A DNA stretch of 64,000 bases. It comes from Candidatus Pantoea floridensis. GTDB lineage: Bacteria > Pseudomonadota > Gammaproteobacteria > Enterobacterales > Enterobacteriaceae. The position numbers and the translations under genes are program-made. The notes under the pieces were generated by a model. It did no database searches. It was given only the letters and a program-made list of their open reading frames with translations, and had not been told where the DNA came from. How positions within the stretch are numbered: position 1 is the first letter of the stretch; every line of letters starts with the position of its first letter. This document shows, piece by piece, positions 20,883 through 32,009 of the stretch. The stretch spans positions 3,162,001 through 3,226,000 of the forward strand of contig NZ_OCMY01000001.1 in the NCBI RefSeq assembly GCF_900215435.1, written 5' to 3'.

Positions 20883-22610
20883 TCAGCAGAGCGTTTTTTC
20901 TTTAATGAATTTGTTAACTAAATTCATTAAATCATCCGCTGTCGGTTGATCCAGAGCCTGCTCCGCCAATGCCTTCGCATCTTCGAAATTAGTATTACGA
21001 ATAATCTTCTTGATGCTCGGGATTGAAATGGCGCTCATGCTGAATTCATCCAGCCCCATTCCCAGTAACAGTAGTGTAGCACGTTCATCACCAGCCAGCT
21101 CACCACACATGCCGGTCCATTTCCCTTCGGCATGTGATGCATCGATCACTTGCTTAATGAGACCGAGAACAGACGGTGACATTGGGTTATAGAGGTGTGA
21201 AATCAAATCATTACCACGATCGACCGCCAGAGTATACTGCGTCAGGTCATTTGTCCCAATACTAAAGAAGTCGACTTCTTTCGCCAGATGGCGAGCAATC
21301 ACTGCGGAAGCTGGCGTTTCTACCATGATGCCCACTTCAATGGTCTCATCAAAGGATTTGCCTTCTTCACGCAATTGCGTTTTCAGCAGCTCCAGCTCGC
21401 CTTTCAGGATGCGAACTTCTTCTACTGAAATAATCATTGGGAACATGATGCGCAGTTTGCCGAAAGAGGAGGCACGCAGAATAGCGCGCAGCTGCGCATG
21501 CAGGATCTCTTTACGGTCCATCGCAATACGGATGGCGCGCCAGCCGAGGAACGGGTTGTCCTCTTTCGGCAGGTTCATGTAAGGCAGATCTTTGTCGCCA
21601 CCGATGTCCATGGTACGCACGATAACCGCTTGTGAACCGACTGCTTCAGCTACCGCTTTATAAGCCTGGAACTGCTCTTCTTCAGTTGGCAATGAATCAC
21701 GGTCCATAAACAGGAATTCAGTGCGGTATAAGCCTACGCCTTCCGCGCCGTTACGCTCTGCACCTGCTACATCACGTACTGTACCAATGTTGGCGCAGAC
21801 CTCAACCTGATGACCGTCCAGCGTAATCGCTGGCAGATCTTTCAGTTTTGCCAGCTCATGTTTCTCAGACAGATACTGTGTCTGGATGGCTTTCAGTTCT
21901 TCCTGTACTTCTTCAGTAGGATTCACGTAAACCTTGTTGTTTACGCCATCCAGAATCAGGAAATCGCCGTTTTTAACAGTGGCAGTCACGTTGCCGGTAC
22001 CAACAATCGCTGGCAGCTCAAGCGAACGCGCCATGATCGAGGTGTGAGAGGTACGTCCACCCAGATCGGTAATAAAGCCCAGCACCTTTTTCAGGTTCAG
22101 CTGTGCGGTTTCTGACGGCGTTAAATCTTTGGCCACCAGAATAGATTCTTCAGCAATCGCGCTCAGATCGACGATGTGCAGTCCAAGAATGTTCTGCAGC
22201 AGACGCTTACCGATATCACGCACGTCAGCGGCGCGCTCTTTCAGGTATTCGTCATCCAGCTCTTCCAGCGCAACGGCCTGGCCTTCAACCACAGAATGTG
22301 CGGCAGCGTCAGCAGTAGCGTGATCTTTCTTGATGAGGTCGATGATTTCCTGCTCAAGCTCTTCGTCTTCGAGCAGCATGATGTGACCTTCAAAGATCGC
22401 AGCTTTCTCTTCACCGAAGGTTTCACCGGCTTTAATGCGAATGGCTTCGAGCTGTGTAGCAGCTTTGCTGCGTCCATCGAGGAAGCGCTGAACTTCCTGC
22501 TCAACCTGATCGTCGGTAATTTTTTTACGACTGATGACGATCTCATCTTCTTTCAGCAGGAGTGCGTTGCCGAAAGCGATACCCGGTGATGCTAAAATGC
22601 CTGAAATCAT
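20883..22610 (-). CDS. ptsI: PTS enzyme I (phosphoenolpyruvate-protein phosphotransferase)
   Basis: This 575-residue enzyme has exactly the E. coli length. It takes phosphate from phosphoenolpyruvate and passes it to HPr. The phosphorylated residue is H189 in [13 protein letters not shown]. The PEP-binding barrel holds the signature blocks [26 protein letters not shown] and [11 protein letters not shown], and the catalytic Cys lies in [11 protein letters not shown]. It is the second gene of ptsHI-crr; the 157-bp gap to ptsH contains no gene. Confidence 0.97.
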   Translation of the reverse strand: MISGILASPGIAFGNALLLKEDEIVISRKKITDDQVEQEVQRFLDGRSKAATQLEAIRIKAGETFGEEKAAIFEGHIMLLEDEELEQEIIDLIKKDHATADAAAHSVVEGQAVALEELDDEYLKERAADVRDIGKRLLQNILGLHIVDLSAIAEESILVAKDLTPSETAQLNLKKVLGFITDLGGRTSHTSIMARSLELPAIVGTGNVTATVKNGDFLILDGVNNKVYVNPTEEVQEELKAIQTQYLSEKHELAKLKDLPAITLDGHQVEVCANIGTVRDVAGAERNGAEGVGLYRTEFLFMDRDSLPTEEEQFQAYKAVAEAVGSQAVIVRTMDIGGDKDLPYMNLPKEDNPFLGWRAIRIAMDRKEILHAQLRAILRASSFGKLRIMFPMIISVEEVRILKGELELLKTQLREEGKSFDETIEVGIMVETPASAVIARHLAKEVDFFSIGTNDLTQYTLAVDRGNDLISHLYNPMSPSVLGLIKQVIDASHAEGKWTGMCGELAGDERATLLLLGMGLDEFSMSAISIPSIKKIIRNTNFEDAKALAEQALDQPTADDLMNLVNKFIKEKTLC

Positions 22611-22767
22611 AACCCTACCTTTTAATCACGATGGCTCATTGACCCAATGCGTCGCCACTGTCGCGGAGCAGTACTCTAAGGAAGCAAGAACGCGGACAGG
22701 TTGTCCGCGATCAAGATATTTGCACTCAATGGGGCAAAGGGGTCGGTTTTGTTGCGAACTGAGCCGG

Positions 22768-23025
22768 TTACTCCAGCTCAGCCATCAGCTTAACCAGGTG
22801 CTCAACCGCTTGCTGCTCGTCTTCACCTTCGGCAGACAGCGTAACAACCGTACCCTGAGTCAGACCCAAAGTCTGCAGTTTGAACAGGCTTTTCGCGCTG
22901 GCCGATTTGCCATTGGAAGTCACAGTGATTTCTGACTGGAAAGCCTTGGCTTCTTTAACGAACTGAGCTGCAGGACGGGTATGAAGGCCGTTAGGTGCGG
23001 TAATGGTAACTTCTTGCTGGAACAT
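22768..23025 (-). CDS. ptsH: PTS phosphocarrier protein HPr
   Basis: This is an 85-residue HPr. The phosphorylation site is H15 in NGLHTRPAA, and the conserved regulatory-serine region is [13 protein letters not shown] (S46). It carries phosphate from enzyme I to sugar-specific IIA proteins. The leader has GGGGAAAT before the ATG, and a -10 element (TAGACT, 23068-23073 on the minus strand) at the position of the E. coli ptsH P1 promoter. Confidence 0.97.
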   Translation of the reverse strand: MFQQEVTITAPNGLHTRPAAQFVKEAKAFQSEITVTSNGKSASAKSLFKLQTLGLTQGTVVTLSAEGEDEQQAVEHLVKLMAELE

Positions 23026-23363
23026 TCTATTTCCCCAACTTTATCAGGTTTGGTGTTATGGATCTAAAGTCTAGCCTGGAGCCGTAACTTTAGCCTGTAT
23101 AGGTGCGCTGGTATGGCATAAAGCTGACCAAAAAATGCGCTTGAATAAGTAGGTCATTAACCTGGAAAGATCAAAAACCGCACTGATTCGTCACTCTTCT
23201 CATTATGCCGTGATTCGCCGTTTAGCCAAATCAGTAAATCGATTCAGCTTGATCCACTTCAAAGGCAGATTAATTTCAGGCACCGAAATAATTGGAAGCT
23301 TAAATACCAGAGCCCTATCACTGAAAGCAATCTGTCTGGTGATAAAAGTGAGATCTGCGCCAC
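23026..23363 (-). promoter_or_regulatory. ptsH upstream region
   Basis: Most of this 338-bp stretch is untranslated control sequence of ptsHI-crr. The only clear element is TAGACT (23068-23073, minus strand). Short reading frames here lack recognisable content and ribosome sites, so I see no gene. Confidence 0.4.
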
Positions 23364-23391
23364 AAAAAAGCACCCATGCGGGTGCTTTTTT
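23364..23391 (-). terminator. Terminator of cysK
   Basis: AAAAAAGCACCC-ATGC-GGGTGCTTTTTT is a symmetric hairpin 23 bp after the cysK stop, with T-runs in both directions. Confidence 0.9.
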
Positions 23392-23413
23392 CATCAGTTT
23401 CAGACTTTGTACA

Positions 23414-24385
23414 TCACTGCTGCAGTTCTTTCTCGGTGAAGAGATCGGCAAACAGTGCGGTGCTTAAATAGCGTTCGCCCGAGGAGGGCAGGATCACCAC
23501 AATATTCTTATTGGCGAAGGATTCGTCTTCCTGCAGCTTAAGGGCGGCTGCTACAGCAGCGCCTGACGATATTCCCGCCAAAATCCCTTCTTCTTCCATT
23601 AACTGGCGTGCCGTGCTGATGGCTTCTTCATTGGTGATCGCCACCACGCGATCGATCAGTTTCAGATCAAGGTTGCCAGGAATGAAGCCAGCACCAATAC
23701 CCTGAATTTTATGCGGGCCAGGTTTTATCTCTTCGCCAGCCAACGCCTGAGCAATGACCGGAGAATCGGTTGGTTCAACCGCAACGGTAATCAGGTCTTT
23801 CTTGCCTTTGGTATTTTTGATGTAGCGGCTTACGCCAGTCAGTGTGCCACCAGTGCCGACGCCGGCGATAAATACGTCCACCTCACCATCGGTATCTTCC
23901 CAGATTTCGGGTCCGGTAGTTTTCTCATGGATTTCTGGATTCGCTGGATTGCTGAATTGCTGTAACAGCACATATTTATCGGGATCGCTGGCTACAATCT
24001 CTTCGGCTTTCGCAATGGCACCTTTCATGCCTTTTGGGCCTTCAGTGAGCACCAGATTCGCGCCTAGTGCTTTCAGCAGCTTGCGACGCTCAATTGACAT
24101 AGTCTCCGGCATCGTCAGCGTCAGCTTGTAACCGCGCGCAGCCGCCACGTACGCCAGGGCAATACCGGTGTTGCCGCTGGTCGGTTCAACCAGCTCAACG
24201 CCCGGCTTCAAAATACCGCGTTTTTCCGCGTCCCAAATCATATTGGCACCGATACGGCATTTGATGCTGAAGCTCGGGTTACGTGACTCGACCTTAGCCA
24301 GAATGCGGCCGTTACCGATGCGGTTCAGTCGAACCAGCGGCGTATGACCAATTGTCAGAGAGTTGTCTTCATAGATCTTACTCAT
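23414..24385 (-). CDS. cysK: Cysteine synthase A
   Basis: This 323-residue PLP enzyme has exactly the E. coli CysK length. It makes cysteine from O-acetylserine and sulfide and binds serine acetyltransferase. The PLP lysine is K42 in [11 protein letters not shown], the substrate loop is PTSGNTGIA and the phosphate loop is [11 protein letters not shown]. It shares the window with the CysM isozyme, giving routes for both sulfide and thiosulfate. Confidence 0.97.
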   Translation of the reverse strand: MSKIYEDNSLTIGHTPLVRLNRIGNGRILAKVESRNPSFSIKCRIGANMIWDAEKRGILKPGVELVEPTSGNTGIALAYVAAARGYKLTLTMPETMSIERRKLLKALGANLVLTEGPKGMKGAIAKAEEIVASDPDKYVLLQQFSNPANPEIHEKTTGPEIWEDTDGEVDVFIAGVGTGGTLTGVSRYIKNTKGKKDLITVAVEPTDSPVIAQALAGEEIKPGPHKIQGIGAGFIPGNLDLKLIDRVVAITNEEAISTARQLMEEEGILAGISSGAAVAAALKLQEDESFANKNIVVILPSSGERYLSTALFADLFTEKELQQ

Positions 24386-24525
24386 AGCTCGTCCTTAACT
24401 GTATGAAATATTGGGAACCCTCAGAGCATACCTTTTCTTCCGATGTGCGGAAGGAAAGAAATCGTATATCTATATAGCGCACAACCATAAGCCTTAAGCA
24501 AAAAAGCATAAGGCAATTTAACGCT

Positions 24526-25284
24526 TTAGTGGCGCGCGTGTTGCTGTCGATATCGATCAACCCACATCGCCGTTGCGCCGCATACGGCAACGGGCAGGAT
24601 CGCCAGATTGATAATCGGAATCATAGTAAACAGGCTGACGAGCGCGCCAAATTGCATATTTGCCGTCTTGTGCTGTCGCAATGCGTGGCGCATCTGCTGA
24701 AAACTCACTTTGTGGTTATCAAACGGATAGTCGCAATACTGTACTGATAACATCCAGGCACTGAATAAAAACCATAGAACTGGCGCCACGGTTTGTCCAA
24801 AACCGGGGATAAAGTGGAGCAGCAGCAAGCCAAATGCGCGCGGCAAATAGTAACCGAGCTTCTGCAGCTCCCGCTTCATGATGCGCGGAACATCCTTAAT
24901 CATGCCCATCCAGCCGCTATCCGGCAGCGGTTTTCCGGTCAAACGACCTTCAAGCTGTTCAGCGAGCAGGCCGCAAAATGGCGCGGCAATCAAATTGGCT
25001 ATCGTAGAGAAGAAATAGCTGAACACCAACACGATCGAAATCACTGAAAGCGGCCATAGCAGATAGCTGAGCCACTGTAACCAGTCGGGGATATGTGACA
25101 TTAACGCGGGGATCCACTGACCCAGGCGCTGAAACAACCAGATAAAGGCGCCGCCAAGCAGCAGAATGTTGATGATAAGTGGGATAATGACATAGCGACG
25201 AATGCCTGGCAGACGCACCAGTTTCCATCCTTCGGCAAAGTAATGAACACCATTAAATGTTGAGACCGAATTCACAGCGGGCAT
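24526..25284 (-). CDS. cysZ: Sulfate transporter CysZ
   Basis: This 252-residue inner-membrane protein (E. coli 253) takes up sulfate for cysteine synthesis. Long hydrophobic segments are visible at about residues 33-55, 70-100, 145-170 and 205-230. The family block [18 protein letters not shown] and the [23 protein letters not shown] stretch are conserved. The ATG at 25284 has AGGAGAAAGG upstream; an in-frame start 13 codons earlier lacks one. cysK follows 140 bp downstream but has its own control region. Confidence 0.94.
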   Translation of the reverse strand: MPAVNSVSTFNGVHYFAEGWKLVRLPGIRRYVIIPLIINILLLGGAFIWLFQRLGQWIPALMSHIPDWLQWLSYLLWPLSVISIVLVFSYFFSTIANLIAAPFCGLLAEQLEGRLTGKPLPDSGWMGMIKDVPRIMKRELQKLGYYLPRAFGLLLLHFIPGFGQTVAPVLWFLFSAWMLSVQYCDYPFDNHKVSFQQMRHALRQHKTANMQFGALVSLFTMIPIINLAILPVAVCGATAMWVDRYRQQHARH

Positions 25285-25501
25285 AGCAAGCCTTTCTCCT
25301 AAATATGGCGGCGTGGACATCATAACCTGGCTTTTTATCGGTTACAGGCGTGCTTTGTGCGAAAAAACAGCAAAAAAGCGTGGGGCAGCTATCTAATTTG
25401 TCAGAAAATACTGCACAGACTTGCACTTGTTTAGCTGGGCAAATACAGTTAGAGGATAAAGTTTGCCGTGGTGGCAAGGTATTGGAACAACAGAGAATAC
25501 A

Positions 25502-26473
25502 ATGATGCAGGATTTGCGTCTGATATTAATCGTTGTTGGCGCGATCGCCATAATAGCGCTACTCCTTCATGGACTGTGGACCAGCCGTAAAGAGCGCTCC
25601 TCCGTGTTTCGTGATCGCCCGCACAAACGTCTGAAACAGCGCGAAGAAGCCGATGAAGATCTGCTGAGCGAAGATGATGATGGCGTCGGCGAAGTCCGCG
25701 TACGCCGTCATCGTGATGCTGATGAAGAGCCCGAGTTTACGCCGCGTACGGTGAGCGCGCCGCGTGCGCCTGAACCTGTGCGTCAGCCGGCTGCACGTCA
25801 ATCCGATCCATTATTAGGCGATCCACTGCTGGATAATGAGCCGGAAGCTCGTAAGCCTGCCGCACCGCAAGCCCCGGTGTCGAAGCCCGCTCCAGTACCG
25901 CAACCCATTCAATCCGATCCGCTGCTGGATAATGAACCGCTAGCAGCCACGCAGCCTGCGCCGGAATTCCTGGCTGCGGAAGATGAGCCAGAGCTTGCAG
26001 ATGAAACTCCGGTAGCGCAGCCGCAAGAGGCGCCTAAGCAGGCTGCTGCACCGGGAAGTAAAAAAGAAGCGGTCTTGGTGCTGCACGTCGCTGCCCATAC
26101 CGGAGGCGAACTGAACGGTGAAGCTCTGCTGCAAGGTATTCTGCAGGCTGGCTTCCAGTTTGGTGAAATGAATATTTTCCATCGTCATCTTAGCCCAGCA
26201 GGAAGCGGCCCGGTGCTGTTTAGCCTGGCGAATATGGTCAAGCCTGGATCCTTTGATCCGGATGAGATGGGGAATTTCTCCACGCCGGGCATCTCTATCT
26301 TTATGATGGTACCGTCATACGGAGATGCGAATCAGAACTTTAAGCTGATGCTGCAATCGGCACAGCGTATTGCCGATGATGTTGGTGGCGTGGTGCTGGA
26401 TGATGAGCGTCGCATGATGACGCCGCAGAAGCTGGAAACCTACAAAACGCGTATTCGCGAAGTTATCGGTTAA
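25502..26473 (+). CDS. zipA: Cell division protein ZipA
   Basis: This 323-residue divisome protein anchors FtsZ to the membrane. One N-terminal span ([23 protein letters not shown]) is followed by a charged stretch, a Pro/Gln/Ala-rich linker (about residues 80-185) and the C-terminal FtsZ-binding domain (about 185-323; [21 protein letters not shown]). The linker contains repeats of the word SDPLLDNEP (about residues 101-115 and 137-147), which the E. coli linker lacks as I recall it. It precedes ligA, as in E. coli. Confidence 0.95.
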   Translation: MMQDLRLILIVVGAIAIIALLLHGLWTSRKERSSVFRDRPHKRLKQREEADEDLLSEDDDGVGEVRVRRHRDADEEPEFTPRTVSAPRAPEPVRQPAARQSDPLLGDPLLDNEPEARKPAAPQAPVSKPAPVPQPIQSDPLLDNEPLAATQPAPEFLAAEDEPELADETPVAQPQEAPKQAAAPGSKKEAVLVLHVAAHTGGELNGEALLQGILQAGFQFGEMNIFHRHLSPAGSGPVLFSLANMVKPGSFDPDEMGNFSTPGISIFMMVPSYGDANQNFKLMLQSAQRIADDVGGVVLDDERRMMTPQKLETYKTRIREVIG

Positions 26474-26503
26474 TCGCCGCTAATTGACTCAAACTAAATA
26501 CAA

Positions 26504-26526
26504 CCCCCGCATGTCGGGGGTTTTTT
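26504..26526 (+). terminator. Terminator of zipA
   Basis: CCCCCG-CATGT-CGGGGG followed by TTTTTT ends 15 bp before the ligA ATG. Confidence 0.9.
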
Positions 26527-26535
26527 ATCGGATAA

Positions 26536-28560
<2,025 letters not shown>

Positions 28561-28561
28561 C

Positions 28562-28783
28562 GTGGATAAACAGCAGCTGGTAGAAATCGCGAATACTGTG
28601 ATGCCGTTCGGCAAGTACAAGGGCAGGGTGCTGATTGACGTGCCGGAAGAGTATTTACTGTGGTTCGCGCGTAAAGACGAATTCCCGGCTGGTAAGTTAG
28701 GCGATCTGATGCAGCTGACGTTAGTCATTAAGAGCGAAGGACTGGAAGGTCTGGTCAAACCGCTCAAACGCAGCGAAGAGTAA
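28562..28783 (+). CDS. ypeB: YpeB, DUF3820 family protein
   Basis: This 73-residue protein is the E. coli YpeB type, with the core block MPFGKYKGRVLIDVPEEYLLWFARKDEFPAGKLG. The start is GTG at 28562, chosen because it matches the family N-terminus and directly follows the ligA stop. DUF3820 domains occur in putative nucleic-acid proteins, but the function is unknown. It is cotranscribed with ligA. Confidence 0.88.
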   Translation: MDKQQLVEIANTVMPFGKYKGRVLIDVPEEYLLWFARKDEFPAGKLGDLMQLTLVIKSEGLEGLVKPLKRSEE

Positions 28784-28809
28784 AACGGCCCGCATTTGCG
28801 GGCCGTTTT
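28782..28809. terminator. Bidirectional terminator ypeB / yfeH
   Basis: AAAACGGCCCGC-ATTT-GCGGGCCGTTTT is a perfect 12-bp stem between convergent genes. Confidence 0.9.
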
Positions 28810-28811
28810 AT

Positions 28812-29813
28812 TTAAGATTTCTGAACGTCTACCTGCTGCTGCGCCAGCCTCTTTTCATTACCGGCTTTATAACGCTGGGCAATGAAAGAACATACCATGA
28901 GCTGTACCTGATGGAAGATCATCAGTGGCAGCACGATGATCCCCACCGAGCTGGCCGGGAACAGAATGTTGGCCATCGGGACACCGTTGGCGAGGCTCTT
29001 TTTCGAACCACAAAACAGCACCACAATTTCATCTGCACGGCTGAAGCCGAACAAACGCGATGCGCCGAGGTTAATGGCTAGCGCAATAAACAGCACCAGC
29101 ACACTTCCCACCAGAATCCACAGCAAGGTATCAACGCCAACGCGATGCCAAATGCCATTCACTACCGCTTCACTAAAGGCGGAATAGACGACCAGCAGAA
29201 TGGAAGTTTGATCGGTTTTACCTATCAGGCTGCGATGTTTCTCAACCCAGGCGCCAATCCAGCGGCGCGACAGATGGCCAACCACAAATGGCACCAGCAG
29301 CTGCAGCATGATTTTACCAATCTGTTCCAGGCCATTGCTGGGCGCGTCGCTGTGAACATTCATCACCAGATTCACCAGCAGCGGAGAAACAAACACGCCG
29401 AGTAGGCTGGATGCGGAAGCCGCGCACACCGCGGCGGCAACGTTACCGCCGGCCATGGAGGTGAAGGCGATAGATGACTGCACGGTCGCGGGCAGAATGC
29501 ACAGATAGATGAAGCCGGTGTAAATCTCAGGGCTGACATTAACCGGATGCCACCAGACAATCAGCAGACCCAGAATCGGGAAAATGACAAAAGTGCTGCA
29601 CATGATCCACAAATGCAAACGCCAGTGGCTACTGCCGGCAATGATCTTCTCGCGCGACAATTTGGCACCATGCATAAAGAACAGCAGGGCAATGGCGGCG
29701 GTCGTTAGGTATTCAAAGAATTCGACAAACCCGCCTTTGGCCGGGAAGAAGCTGGCGAGAAGTACGGTGATGATGAGTTTTACCATCATCGGATCGAGGC
29801 GTAAAAATCCCAT
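28812..29813 (-). CDS. yfeH: YfeH, bile acid:sodium symporter-family protein
   Basis: This 333-residue membrane protein (E. coli YfeH 332) belongs to the BASS/SBF-like family. Nine to ten hydrophobic spans are visible. Conserved blocks include FFMHGAKLSREKI, PATVQSSIAFTSMAGGNVAAA and FCGSKKSLANGVPMA. Its substrate is unknown. It diverges from yfeR, a LysR gene that controls yfeH in Salmonella. Confidence 0.9.
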   Translation of the reverse strand: MGFLRLDPMMVKLIITVLLASFFPAKGGFVEFFEYLTTAAIALLFFMHGAKLSREKIIAGSSHWRLHLWIMCSTFVIFPILGLLIVWWHPVNVSPEIYTGFIYLCILPATVQSSIAFTSMAGGNVAAAVCAASASSLLGVFVSPLLVNLVMNVHSDAPSNGLEQIGKIMLQLLVPFVVGHLSRRWIGAWVEKHRSLIGKTDQTSILLVVYSAFSEAVVNGIWHRVGVDTLLWILVGSVLVLFIALAINLGASRLFGFSRADEIVVLFCGSKKSLANGVPMANILFPASSVGIIVLPLMIFHQVQLMVCSFIAQRYKAGNEKRLAQQQVDVQKS

Positions 29814-29881
29814 TGTTAAAATCCGGTTAAATATAAAAAAATGATGGTGCTGATTGTGCGCTAGCCGCGTTTAGAAATAAA

Positions 29882-29900
29882 ATTGATTTATTGCATCAAT
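29882..29900. promoter_or_regulatory. LysR-type operator between yfeH and yfeR
   Basis: ATTGAT-TTATTGC-ATCAAT is a perfect inverted repeat of the T-N11-A kind. It is 16 bp upstream of the yfeR start and inside the yfeH promoter region, so it is the obvious candidate YfeR site. Confidence 0.55.
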
Positions 29901-29915
29901 CTATGAGTGGAATCG

Positions 29916-30836
29916 ATGAATTATACCCTGCGTCAGTTGCGCACCTTCGTTGCGGTGGCGCATCACTGTAGCTTCAGCCTGGCGGGGCAAGCCATTGGCC
30001 TCAGTCAGTCTGCCGTTAGCCACAGTATCAAAGAGCTGGAAGCTGAGATGGGCGTGCGATTGCTGGATCGTACTACGCGTGAAGTGATCTTGACCGAAGC
30101 GGGGCAGCAGCTGGCTTCTCGACTAAAACGCTTGCTGGAAGAGTTAAATACCACGGTGCTGGATGTGCGGAGTTACGGCGAACAGCGCAGTGGTACGGTG
30201 CGCGTTGCCGCCAGCCAGACGCCTTCGGCGCACCTGATGCCACAATGTTTGGCCAGCAGCCAGCAGCGCTATCCCGATATTCGCGTCATACTGCACGATC
30301 GAGTGCAGCAATGGGTGCTGCAAAGCGTGCGCAATGCGGAGGTCGATTTTGGTATCGTCATCGGCCCGCTTAATGATACCGATTTCGATAGCGAAGAGAT
30401 TCTTCAGGAACCTTTTTTACTGCTCTGCCATGAGAACGATGAGCTGGCGCAGATTGAGCAAGCAGAGTGGTCGATGTTGGCGGGACGCAGCATGGTGCTG
30501 CAGGATTATGCTTCTGGTAGCCGCGTGCTGGTTGATGCGGCGCTACAACAGCTGGCGTTAAGTGTGAATGTGGTGCAAGAGATAGGCCATCCCGCCACTC
30601 TCTATCCGATGGTAGAAGCGGGCATTGGCATCAGTATTCTGCCAGCGCTGGCGCTGCCGTTACCTTCCGGATGCAAACTCAGGGTGCGAAGACTCTACCC
30701 GGAAATAAATCGCAGCCTGATGCTGATTAAGCGAAAAAACCGCTCTCTGACGCCTGCAGCGGAAGCGATCTGGCAAGAGGTGCGTCAGCAGGCCGCTCTG
30801 CTGACGCAACAACGCATAGTTAAACCAGCGTTTTAA
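29916..30836 (+). CDS. yfeR: LysR-family regulator YfeR
   Basis: This 306-residue LysR regulator has the winged helix at residues 1-60 ([53 protein letters not shown]) and a substrate-binding domain of about 90-295. It strongly resembles E. coli YfeR. ATG 29916 has GAGTGGA upstream; a GTG three codons earlier is possible. It diverges from yfeH, its known target in Salmonella. Its stop overlaps the stop of the next, convergent gene. Confidence 0.92.
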   Translation: MNYTLRQLRTFVAVAHHCSFSLAGQAIGLSQSAVSHSIKELEAEMGVRLLDRTTREVILTEAGQQLASRLKRLLEELNTTVLDVRSYGEQRSGTVRVAASQTPSAHLMPQCLASSQQRYPDIRVILHDRVQQWVLQSVRNAEVDFGIVIGPLNDTDFDSEEILQEPFLLLCHENDELAQIEQAEWSMLAGRSMVLQDYASGSRVLVDAALQQLALSVNVVQEIGHPATLYPMVEAGIGISILPALALPLPSGCKLRVRRLYPEINRSLMLIKRKNRSLTPAAEAIWQEVRQQAALLTQQRIVKPAF

Positions 30837-31165
30837 ACGTAAACGTTAATCTGATTGGTATCGGTTGGGCGATTAATGCCATCCGCTTTCGTCGCAGCAG
30901 GCTGTTGTGCTTCCTGCTGCTGCTGTGCCTTTTCTGCTTGCTGCTGCTCAATTTGCGCGATTTGCGCTTCAATCATTTGAATCTGTGATTGCAGCATCTG
31001 TTCCTGTTCAGATTTTTGCTCATCGGTGAGCGTATCGTCGCTGGAAAGATCTTTCAGCTGTTTGGTAATACTTTGAATCTGTTTGTTTAGACTGGCAATT
31101 TCCGAAGTCGAACCGCCGCCGCTGCTTGCCGTGCTGATACTACTAACGCTTGATATAGAAGACAT
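30833..31165 (-). CDS. FlxA-like coiled-coil protein
   Basis: This 110-residue protein begins with a Ser/Gly-rich stretch (about residues 1-24). It then forms a long Gln/Glu-rich coiled coil ([12 protein letters not shown]...[25 protein letters not shown], about 28-90) and a loose tail. It fits the FlxA-like family. FlxA is flagellum-linked in E. coli, but there are no flagellar genes here, so no role is assigned. ATG 31165 has AAGGAGAAA upstream. The gene converges on yfeR with a 4-bp overlap. Confidence 0.75.
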   Translation of the reverse strand: MSSISSVSSISTASSGGGSTSEIASLNKQIQSITKQLKDLSSDDTLTDEQKSEQEQMLQSQIQMIEAQIAQIEQQQAEKAQQQQEAQQPAATKADGINRPTDTNQINVYV

Positions 31166-31304
31166 CGTTTTCTCCTTGCAATAGACCATTATCGTTATCG
31201 GTCAAAGGCGGAGGCGACTTGAGGGTAGGGAGTGTTAAGCTTGCGAAAAGGTTTTGTAGGGATTGAACGCTTAAGAGGAAGCTAACCTTCTGAGCGCAGA
31301 AACG

Positions 31305-31328
31305 AAAAAAGCGCCAATAGGCGCTTTT
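31305..31328 (-). terminator. Terminator of the val-val-val-lys tRNA operon
   Basis: AAAAAAGCGCC-AATA-GGCGCTTTT gives a hairpin with a T-run on the minus strand, just after tRNA-Lys. Confidence 0.9.
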
Positions 31329-31336
31329 CTCTGAAT

Positions 31337-31412
31337 TGGTGGGTCGTGCAGGATTCGAACCTGCGACCAATTGATTAAAAGTCAACTGCTCTACCAACTG
31401 AGCTAACGACCC
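31337..31412 (-). tRNA. lysV: tRNA-Lys (TTT)
   Basis: A 76-nt cloverleaf with encoded CCA. The acceptor stem GGGTCGT pairs with ACGACCC, and the anticodon loop is CTTTTAA. It is last in the four-tRNA operon, as lysV in E. coli. Confidence 0.97.
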
Positions 31413-31416
31413 GAAG

Positions 31417-31492
31417 TGGTGGGTGATGACGGGCTCGAACCGCCGACCCCCTCCTTGTAAGGGAGATGCTCTACCAACTGAGCTAATCACCC
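31417..31492 (-). tRNA. valY: tRNA-Val (TAC), third copy in the operon
   Basis: A 76-nt tRNA with CCA; the acceptor stem is GGGTGAT/ATCACCC and the anticodon TAC. It is identical to the next two copies and 4 bp from tRNA-Lys. Confidence 0.97.
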
Positions 31493-31533
31493 ACTTCGGT
31501 ACTGCTTAACAAGAGCGTTTTTCAACTGAGATA

Positions 31534-31609
31534 TGGTGGGTGATGACGGGCTCGAACCGCCGACCCCCTCCTTGTAAGGGAGATGCTCTACCAACTGAGC
31601 TAATCACCC
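31534..31609 (-). tRNA. valX: tRNA-Val (TAC), second copy
   Basis: Identical in sequence to the neighbouring tRNA-Val copies; 41-bp spacer to the third copy. Confidence 0.97.
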
Positions 31610-31661
31610 ATATCTAATCTCTTGTTCACTGCGGGCCAACTCAAAAATCTTCATTTAAGAG

Positions 31662-31737
31662 TGGTGGGTGATGACGGGCTCGAACCGCCGACCCCCTCCT
31701 TGTAAGGGAGATGCTCTACCAACTGAGCTAATCACCC
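31662..31737 (-). tRNA. valU: tRNA-Val (TAC), first copy
   Basis: First tRNA of the operon, identical to the other two. A strong promoter lies directly upstream. Confidence 0.97.
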
Positions 31738-31754
31738 CCGCTGTGTGGAGTCGC

Positions 31755-31782
31755 ATTATAGGGATCCTTTAAAGTGAGTCAA
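31755..31782 (-). promoter_or_regulatory. tRNA operon promoter
   Basis: On the minus strand: TTGACT, 16-bp spacer, TATAAT, then the GC-rich discriminator GCGACTCC typical of stringently controlled stable-RNA promoters. Confidence 0.9.
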
Positions 31783-31905
31783 CGCTTTTTAAAACTTAAA
31801 TGTGCGTTCGCTTTAAAAATAATCATCGTGAAGGGCTTTTAGCCAATGTGCTGGTTTTATTAGCAGAAAAGCGTTCAGCAAACCGGGATGCCGCCGCGAC
31901 AATCA

Positions 31906-31933
31906 TTGAGGAATCATCCTCACCTGCTAGAAT
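31906..31933 (+). promoter_or_regulatory. gltX promoter with palindromic spacer
   Basis: TTGAGG (31906-31911), a 16-bp spacer and TAGAAT (31928-31933) form a good sigma-70 promoter 77 bp before gltX. The spacer side holds TGAGGA-ATCA-TCCTCA (31907-31922), a perfect 6-bp inverted repeat. Confidence 0.6.
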
Positions 31934-32009
31934 ATGCGCACTGTTTTTCGCGTTAACCCGTTTTTTTGTCATCCAGACAATGAAACCTGCGCATTTAAGG
32001 CAATGCTGA

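Noticed and set aside
23203..23467. Overlapping frames on both strands between ptsH and cysK
   Set aside because: They span the cysK terminator, lack ribosome sites and have no recognisable content.
24491..24515. GCCTTA...TAAGGC hairpin after cysZ as a terminator
   Set aside because: The stem is short and mismatched, with its T-run in the loop; too weak to list.
31417..31737. Three identical repeats with spacers, resembling a CRISPR-like array
   Set aside because: Each repeat is a complete tRNA-Val gene; spacing is irregular and there are no cas genes.
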